8,788 nt of DNA from an uncultured Candidatus Saccharibacteria bacterium. GTDB lineage: Bacteria; Patescibacteriota; Saccharimonadia; Saccharimonadales; Saccharimonadaceae. Within the stretch, counting starts at the first letter, position 1; the number at the start of each line of letters is the position of its first letter. A program made the position numbers and the translations under genes. The notes under the pieces are model-generated. The model saw nothing but the letters and a program-made list of their open reading frames with translations. It ran no database searches and was not told the DNA's origin. Positions 5,430 through 8,788 of the stretch are shown one piece after another. The DNA lies in contig CANEKB010000042.1 of NCBI GenBank assembly GCA_947427985.1, positions 1 through 8,788 on the forward strand, in the 5' to 3' direction.

Positions 5430-6746
5430 TTACTTTTCCGAAGCGTCGGCAGGTTTACCAGCTTCGAGCTCTTTAAACTTGGCAGTCATAGTCGGATTAC
5501 CACGGGTAAGGCGCTTAATCGTAAGATCGTCGAGCTTCTTGTTGGCGGTCTCGAAGTTTTTCACGGTCTGGATCAGAGCATCGCGAGTGTTTTCGAGTTT
5601 TTTGATACTATCTTCGATTTCCTTGATGGCTTTGTTGAAATTCTTGGTCGCACGATCGGAGTTGATCGCAAAACTACTTTTCCATTTATCGATACGATCC
5701 TCAAAATCTGTAATATCCACATTTTGCTCACGTACGGTCGCTAGCTCGGCCTTATACTGGAGCGAGTTAAGTGCAGCGTTGCGTAGGAGGGTAATCATTG
5801 GGATGAAAAACTGCGGACGAATCACATACATCTTCGGAAAACGATGAGAAACGTCGACAATACCAGTATTATAATACTCGCTGTCCGCCTCAAGCATACT
5901 AACCAACACAGCGTATTCGCATTTTTTCTCTTGGCGATCCTTGTCGAGTTCCTTTAGGAAGTCCTCGTTCTTATGCTTAGTAGCGGTGGTTTCGTTCTCG
6001 TTTTTCATTTCAAACATGATTGAGATAATTTCATTGCCATGTTCGTCACATTCACGGTAGATATAATCGCCCTTACTTCCGGTGGTTTTTGAGACGGTAT
6101 TATCTTTCTCGAAATAGGCATGCTGGAAGCCGGTGGCACGAAGTTTATTAAACTCAATCTCGCAATGTTGCTCAAGACTTTCGCCAATCATCTTAGTCGA
6201 CATGCGCGCCTTCATATCTTTATAATAGGCAATAATCTCGTCTTTATTTTTAAGTTCGGAGGTATATTTTTCATCCTTGTTGCGAAGTTCAGTATCGTAC
6301 TTCTCGCGCAAAGTTGTCTCAAGGAGCTTTTGCTCGGTAGTTTTGTTCTCAAGCTTGTTCGCGAGGTCATCGCGCTCTTTCTCGACTGCCGAAACCGCCC
6401 GAGTCACGGCAAGCTCACGCTCAGTTGCGGCGCTGGCGACTTGGGCCTGAAGCTTGGCAAGCTCCTCAGAAGCCTGAGCCTTGAGCTCGGCGATTTTTTG
6501 GTCGGCTTGGGACTTAAGCCGAGCTAGCTCAGTCTCCTTATCAGCAAGCGATTGTTGGAGTTCGCCGCGAACTCTGGCTTCGACTAGTTCGATTTCTTTG
6601 GCACGTTCACGCTCGGCTGCCGCCAATTTTTCGTGAATTTCTTTGTCAATTTCTTGGCGACTAACCTGATTTAGCAGACTAGCATATTCGCTTTCGTCGA
6701 TCGAGAAGGTTTTGTGACAATGGGGGCAGATGATATCATGATTCAT
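5430..6746 (-). CDS. DUF2130 family protein: zinc-binding-type N-terminus, long coiled coil, nuclease-fold core
   Basis: The 438-residue protein starts with a CPHC motif (residues 7-10), continues with a long charged coiled coil (about 28-185, rich in AELKAQASEELAKLQAQV-type heptads), then a globular domain (about 186-330) and a second helical region (about 335-410). The globular part matches my memory of DUF2130: MIGESLEQHCEIEFNKLR, GSKGDYIYRE and ISIMFEMKNE. G-D227 and E246-M-K248 resemble the D...ExK active site of PD-(D/E)xK nucleases; activity is inference. The ATG at 6746 is preferred over the in-frame ATG at 6764, because a TGCTATCAT box ends six bases upstream of 6746 and the CPHC motif follows directly; an mRNA starting there excludes the longer form. 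No promoter -35 is evident. Confidence 0.85.
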   Translation of the reverse strand: MNHDIICPHCHKTFSIDESEYASLLNQVSRQEIDKEIHEKLAAAERERAKEIELVEARVRGELQQSLADKETELARLKSQADQKIAELKAQASEELAKLQAQVASAATERELAVTRAVSAVEKERDDLANKLENKTTEQKLLETTLREKYDTELRNKDEKYTSELKNKDEIIAYYKDMKARMSTKMIGESLEQHCEIEFNKLRATGFQHAYFEKDNTVSKTTGSKGDYIYRECDEHGNEIISIMFEMKNENETTATKHKNEDFLKELDKDRQEKKCEYAVLVSMLEADSEYYNTGIVDVSHRFPKMYVIRPQFFIPMITLLRNAALNSLQYKAELATVREQNVDITDFEDRIDKWKSSFAINSDRATKNFNKAIKEIEDSIKKLENTRDALIQTVKNFETANKKLDDLTIKRLTRGNPTMTAKFKELEAGKPADASEK

Positions 6747-6752
6747 GTATCT

Positions 6753-6761
6753 ATGATAGCA
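6753..6761 (-). promoter_or_regulatory. Extended -10 promoter of the DUF2130 gene (leaderless start)
   Basis: On the minus strand TGCTATCAT (6761-6753) is followed by six bases (AGATAC) and ATG 6746. It has the same geometry as the other leaderless starts in the window, with one mismatch in the hexamer. Confidence 0.6.
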
Positions 6762-6797
6762 CATATTTGCGAAAGGGCGTAAAAAGCATAAATAATA

Positions 6798-6826
6798 TTG
6801 ACAAAAATAAGCATGTGTGATATAAT
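6798..6826 (+). promoter_or_regulatory. Perfect consensus promoter of the orphan 209-aa gene
   Basis: TTGACA (6798-6803), a 17-base spacer and TATAAT (6821-6826) are all consensus, predicting strong constitutive transcription from about 6833. The spacer end ATGTGTG and the following GGAAGTAT...AGGTC match the promoter at 3163-3135. Confidence 0.9.
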
Positions 6827-6832
6827 GGAAGT

Positions 6833-6949
6833 ATAAGGTCCGTTTGTCTCAAAACTAGCCTTATCGTACCTTCAGATCTCTCAGACGATAAATTTTTGAC
6901 GAGAAGGGCTTAGGCTACAATCTTACCGAAAATGAGGAGGAACTGAATT
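6833..6949 (+). promoter_or_regulatory. 117-base 5' leader of the orphan gene with possible nested stem and strong RBS
   Basis: The leader ends in GAGGAGG (6934-6940), nine bases before the ATG. TAGCCT (6856-6861) can pair with AGGCTA (6912-6917), enclosing TATCG (6862-6866) paired with CGATA (6886-6890). I do not recognise a riboswitch class, and the fold is by eye only. Confidence 0.45.
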
Positions 6950-7579
6950 ATGACCGAAAACAAGATGAATATGCCGACCAACGCCACCAACCCAAACAGC
7001 ACCACACCGGACATTACCGAGACGGAATGTCACGAGAATCTCTGGAAGCTGATGAGGCTGGGTTCTACTATCGACTACGACCAGGTCATCAACGACCCGG
7101 ATCTGATTGAGCGGTACGTCGAGCAGATTACGTCTATGCTGTACGATGGCCGGGCGACCGGGCGCAGTTTTGAGGAGCTCTTCCCGCAGATGTGGCTGAA
7201 CAGCTACCGCGAGACGGACGAGAGCTACCATGAGCCGCGCCAAAGGGCGCTGCCGGGTCTCTGGCCGAGCGAGCAGGCGCCGCACAACTGGCAAATGTTC
7301 GATTTCTACCCCCGAAAAAGCAAGGATGGGTATCTGCCCCTGCCGACTTTTAGCGCGGCCGCGCAGGTATTCTTCGTGCGGAATCAGCTGCTCCCTCTCG
7401 CTATGGGAACCCTGCGGGGGTACCTGCGTCACTACGTCTCCGGAATGGCCTCCGACTGCTATACGGAGGAGCGGAACAGCTCCACGTACCAGCGCATCGA
7501 GGCGTGCCTCCAGATTCTGGACAGTATCCAGCCCGGCGACTACGTGATGTGGCTGTTTCGTAACGACGAAGACGAGTAA
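6950..7579 (+). CDS. Orphan soluble protein of unknown function (209 aa)
   Basis: I do not recognise this protein. It starts with a Thr/Asn/Pro-rich, probably disordered segment (1-25), followed by a mostly helical part with aromatic and acidic patches (LWKLMRLGSTIDYDQVINDPDLIERYVEQI at 31-60, FEELFPQMWLNSYRETDESYHEP at 74-96). A central NWQMFDFYPRKSKDGYLPLPTF block (113-134) is followed by helices ending in GDYVMWLFRNDEDE. There is no signal peptide or convincing membrane helix. Codon third positions are strongly G/C (CTG, GAC, ACC, CAG, TAC), unlike adjacent genes. It forms a single-gene unit: perfect promoter, long leader, GAGGAGG site and own terminator. High expression, recent transfer, or both would explain this. 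Confidence 0.8.
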   Translation: MTENKMNMPTNATNPNSTTPDITETECHENLWKLMRLGSTIDYDQVINDPDLIERYVEQITSMLYDGRATGRSFEELFPQMWLNSYRETDESYHEPRQRALPGLWPSEQAPHNWQMFDFYPRKSKDGYLPLPTFSAAAQVFFVRNQLLPLAMGTLRGYLRHYVSGMASDCYTEERNSSTYQRIEACLQILDSIQPGDYVMWLFRNDEDE

Positions 7580-7601
7580 TCGCCGAGAGATCTACCAGCA
7601 C

Positions 7602-7627
7602 AAAGCCGCTCCTACGGGGGCGGCTTT
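7602..7627 (+). terminator. Intrinsic terminator of the orphan gene
   Basis: AAAGCCGC (7602-7609) pairs with GCGGCTTT (7620-7627) around a C/G-rich inner part that can extend the stem. It lies 22 bases after the stop codon. The T-run is short (TTT), but the A/T-flanked GC stem is typical. Confidence 0.75.
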
Positions 7628-7659
7628 ACTCATAACAGGCTAGGATACAGGAAATTTTA

Positions 7660-7668
7660 TGGTATAAT
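7660..7668 (+). promoter_or_regulatory. Extended -10 promoter of the 98-aa membrane protein (leaderless start)
   Basis: TGGTATAAT (7660-7668) is followed by six bases (TAAGAC) and ATG 7675. No Shine-Dalgarno is present. Confidence 0.7.
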
Positions 7669-7674
7669 TAAGAC

Positions 7675-7971
7675 ATGACAAACAATAATGATAAGGCAGA
7701 AGGGCGCAAGAAAGCCCTAAAAGAATTTTTGATCGGCGCGGGCGTAGCTGCAGCCGGTGGAATTATCACCTATATTTCTTACAGCACGGCCAAACCGGGC
7801 GAGAGATATACGATTTTTACCGGCGTGATTGCGCTAGGGGTTGTCTATGCGGTGCACGGGCTCTATCGGATGGCTTTTCCGCTCGGCTTGAAAAAGTCGG
7901 ATAAGTCTACCGAGGCAGCTGTCGAAGAAAAGACCGCCGAAGACGACGAAGAAGATAAAATCGCCGAATAA
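7675..7971 (+). CDS. Small two-helix membrane protein with acidic tail (98 aa), unknown function
   Basis: The family is not recognised. The product has a charged N-terminus (NNNDKAEGRKKALKE), a Gly/Ala-rich helix at about 18-36 (FLIGAGVAAAGGIITYISY), a short loop with TAKPGERY, a second helix at about 46-66, and a hydrophilic tail that becomes strongly acidic (TAEDDEEDKIAE). Both ends are probably cytoplasmic. The start is fixed by the -10 box six bases upstream. It stands alone between the terminator of the preceding gene and a strong terminator 39 bases after its stop. Confidence 0.8.
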   Translation: MTNNNDKAEGRKKALKEFLIGAGVAAAGGIITYISYSTAKPGERYTIFTGVIALGVVYAVHGLYRMAFPLGLKKSDKSTEAAVEEKTAEDDEEDKIAE

Positions 7972-8010
7972 AAAAATGTTGTTTTGGTCTCACTGGCCAG
8001 AATTGACGCC

Positions 8011-8035
8011 AAGAGCTCCGTCCGGAGCTCTTTTT
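8011..8035 (+). terminator. Strong intrinsic terminator after the 98-aa gene
   Basis: AAGAGCTCCG (8011-8020) and CGGAGCTCTT (8023-8032) form a 10-bp perfect inverted repeat with a two-base centre, followed by TTTTT ending at 8035. The hairpin will open one or two central pairs to form its loop. Confidence 0.9.
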
Positions 8036-8048
8036 GGTGGTTTCGGGG

Positions 8049-8076
8049 TTGTCTTTCTGGGGGATTTTGGTATAAT
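8049..8076 (+). promoter_or_regulatory. Promoter of tRNA-Leu
   Basis: TATAAT (8071-8076) has a TGG extension directly before it, and a weak -35 TTGTCT (8049-8054) stands 16 bases upstream. Initiation near 8083 gives a short 5' leader before the mature tRNA at 8094. Confidence 0.7.
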
Positions 8077-8093
8077 AAGGGCAGTTCTTTTAT

Positions 8094-8182
8094 GCGCCTG
8101 TGGTGGAATTGGTAGACACGCTACCTTGAGGTGGTAGTGGCGATTTTAAGCTGTGCTAGTTCGAGTCTAGTCAGGCGCACCA
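8094..8182 (+). tRNA. tRNA-Leu (anticodon GAG)
   Basis: This 89-base class II tRNA has acceptor GCGCCTG/CAGGCGC and anticodon stem CTACC/GGTAG around the loop TTGAGGT, giving anticodon GAG for CUC/CUU. A long variable arm follows (about 8143-8159), then the T-arm GCTAG-TTCGAGT-CTAGT, discriminator A and an encoded CCA. No simple terminator follows at once, so transcription may continue into the region beyond. tRNA 3' ends are frequent integration sites, and the genes to the right look accessory. Confidence 0.96.
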
Positions 8183-8187
8183 GATAC

Positions 8188-8279
8188 ATTAACATAGTCA
8201 CGTAGGATGCTTGGGAGATTAAATGATATGTTTGCCGTGCTTGCACGGTTCGATCCTCATCATTTTTACTAATGTTAGT
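8188..8279 (+). other. Foldable non-coding stretch between tRNA-Leu and the 35-aa ORF
   Basis: Three nested pairings are visible. ATTAACAT (8188-8195) pairs with ATGTTAGT (8272-8279, one G-U). AAATGAT (8221-8227) pairs with ATCATTT (8259-8265). CCGTG (8235-8239) pairs with CACGG (8244-8248) around CTTG. The middle stem ends in a T5 run, so it could terminate the tRNA-Leu transcript; alternatively it is a structured leader for the downstream ORF. It does not fold as a tRNA. No known RNA family is recognised, and pairing is by eye only. The wider stretch 8183-8514 holds only this, the 35-residue ORF and the start signals of the methyltransferase. Confidence 0.4.
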
Positions 8280-8322
8280 TGTTAAAACGTTAATCTTAAT
8301 TCTAAAAGAAGGAGGAAAGATT

Positions 8323-8430
8323 ATGATTAGAAGACTAGCTGTAGCAAAAATTACCGAATATGTTCGTAAAATATACAAGTCAACATTTTTAATTCGGGGT
8401 TCGGCAAACATCTTGTTGCGATTGAAGTGA
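8323..8430 (+). CDS. 35-residue basic peptide ORF with strong ribosome binding site
   Basis: ATG 8323 to TGA 8428-8430 encodes 35 residues (MIRRLAVAKITEYVRKIYK, then STFLIRGSANILLRLK) with nine Lys/Arg and one Glu. AAGGAGG (8309-8315) lies seven bases before the ATG, as good a site as any in the window. The product could form a cationic amphipathic helix. It could be a real small protein, a leader peptide for the methyltransferase operon, or the head of a decayed gene; the other frames close soon after its stop. No family is recognised. Confidence 0.5.
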   Translation: MIRRLAVAKITEYVRKIYKSTFLIRGSANILLRLK

Positions 8431-8514
8431 AAGGCGGGTAGACCGATCTCGCTAACTGCTTCTTTTTTGGTCTTGGAATCAGTATGAAACGGCTAGAGTG
8501 GAGAAATTTTGAAA

Positions 8515-8788
8515 ATGGCTTACATGACCGCTGAAGAGGCGGCAATAAAATGGAATGTTCCTCAGAGGCTCGTTGTCGCTTTGTGCTCGGCCGGTCTCGT
8601 CGCTGATGTTACCATGATTGACAATATGTGGTATATCCCCGCAAAAGCCGCAAAACCAGGAGAGGCTCGCTTGACTGAGCCTGCTAGCAGACAGGTTAAG
8701 CCTTTTCTGAAATGGGTCGGTGGCAAAACTCAATTACTACCAGAAATTCGTAAATTCTACCCGTTTGGCTCTACTGTAACCAAATATG
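8515..8788 (+). CDS. Dam-type (D12 class) DNA adenine methyltransferase with N-terminal HTH, partial (C-terminus off window)
   Basis: The first 91 codons are present. Residues 1-46 (MTAEEAAIKWNVPQRLVVALCSAGLV followed by NMWYIPAKAAKP) form a small winged or MerR/excisionase-like helix-turn-helix of the kind often placed before such enzymes. Residues 61-91 (VKPFLKWVGGKTQLLPEIRKFYP) carry the K-W-x-G-G-K-x-Q-L motif that opens D12-class N6-adenine methyltransferases such as Dam and DpnII-type enzymes, where it contributes to S-adenosylmethionine binding. The catalytic DPPY-type motif lies beyond the window. GATC is the usual target in this class, but specificity cannot be read here. The start may be ATG 8515 or the in-frame TTG 8509, which is better spaced from GGAG at 8500-8503. 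A partner endonuclease would be expected to the right. Confidence 0.9.
   Translation, partial: MAYMTAEEAAIKWNVPQRLVVALCSAGLVADVTMIDNMWYIPAKAAKPGEARLTEPASRQVKPFLKWVGGKTQLLPEIRKFYPFGSTVTKY

Noticed and set aside
4680..5430. Repeat or CRISPR-like periodicity
   Set aside because: No spaced direct repeats were found here or elsewhere; the Lys/Ala-rich coding sequence only gives codon-level redundancy.
6747..6764. Six-residue N-terminal extension of the DUF2130 protein (ATG 6764)
   Set aside because: The -10 box at 6758-6753 would lie within the coding part of that extension, and the CPHC-containing N-terminus fits the start at 6746.
8202..8265. tRNA-like or tmRNA-like remnant suggested by GGTTCGATCC downstream of tRNA-Leu
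   Set aside because: The flanks of the T-loop-like sequence do not pair as a T-stem and no acceptor or anticodon arm can be built around it.
284..8430. UGA recoding as glycine, as in Gracilibacteria
   Set aside because: Genes end properly at TGA (kinase, 125-aa membrane protein) and conserved glycines are encoded by GGN; nothing needs read-through.
8484..8534. Short ORF MKRLEWRNFENG... overlapping the methyltransferase start
   Set aside because: It is 16 codons long, out of frame with the methyltransferase, and lacks a ribosome binding site.
1..8788. Avoidance of GATC as a trace of the restriction system
   Set aside because: GATC occurs repeatedly in the window, including inside coding regions, so no avoidance is visible by eye; methylated sites would not need to be avoided anyway.

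Overview
The window looks like a small-genome member of the Candidate Phyla Radiation (Patescibacteria), most probably a Saccharibacteria (TM7) relative. The evidence is indirect: many genes have an extended -10 box ending six or seven bases before the ATG with no ribosome binding site; there are several small lineage-type membrane proteins; a TM2-domain protein carries a long extracytoplasmic tail; and a Lys/Ala-rich protein ends in a 'WIWHEDW'-type domain of the kind I associate with this group. TGA behaves as a stop (it ends the kinase, the 125-residue membrane protein and the 35-residue ORF), so the UGA-as-glycine code of Gracilibacteria/Absconditabacteria is not in use. The phylum call is inference.

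Layout. Positions 1-1075 (minus) hold a two-component pair: a soluble, sensor-less histidine kinase followed 11 bases later by a response regulator that runs off the window. Positions 1125-2495 (minus) encode a TM2-domain membrane protein started at TTG. Positions 2659-3036 (minus) encode a 125-residue two-helix membrane protein with its own consensus promoter, hairpin-bearing leader and terminator. Back to back with that promoter is tRNA-Thr(GGT), then a terminator, then tatD. A 47-residue ORF overlaps the tatD end and runs into a basic coiled-coil-like protein gene (4197-5123); the two may be one gene with a one-base shift. A TfoX N-domain protein (5131-5427) converges, with two bases between stops, on a DUF2130 coiled-coil/nuclease-fold protein (5430-6746, minus). 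An orphan 209-residue gene (6950-7579) has a perfect consensus promoter, a 117-base leader, GC-rich codon use and its own terminator. It is followed by a 98-residue two-helix membrane protein (7675-7971), a strong terminator and tRNA-Leu(GAG).

From 8183 to the right edge the content changes to accessory type: about 90 bases that can fold, a 35-residue basic peptide ORF behind a strong Shine-Dalgarno, and the first 91 codons of a helix-turn-helix/Dam-type adenine methyltransferase. This looks like the left edge of a restriction-modification island placed directly after tRNA-Leu.

Two expression styles coexist. Five genes (kinase, tatD, TfoX-like, DUF2130, 98-residue membrane protein) have TGN-TATAAT-type boxes followed by N6 or N7 and ATG, predicting leaderless mRNAs. 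Two orphan genes (2659-3036 and 6950-7579) share an almost superimposable TTGACA-17-TAYAAT promoter, including spacer and first transcribed bases, and use long leaders with GGAGG sites. No CRISPR array, insertion sequence, integrase or rRNA is visible.
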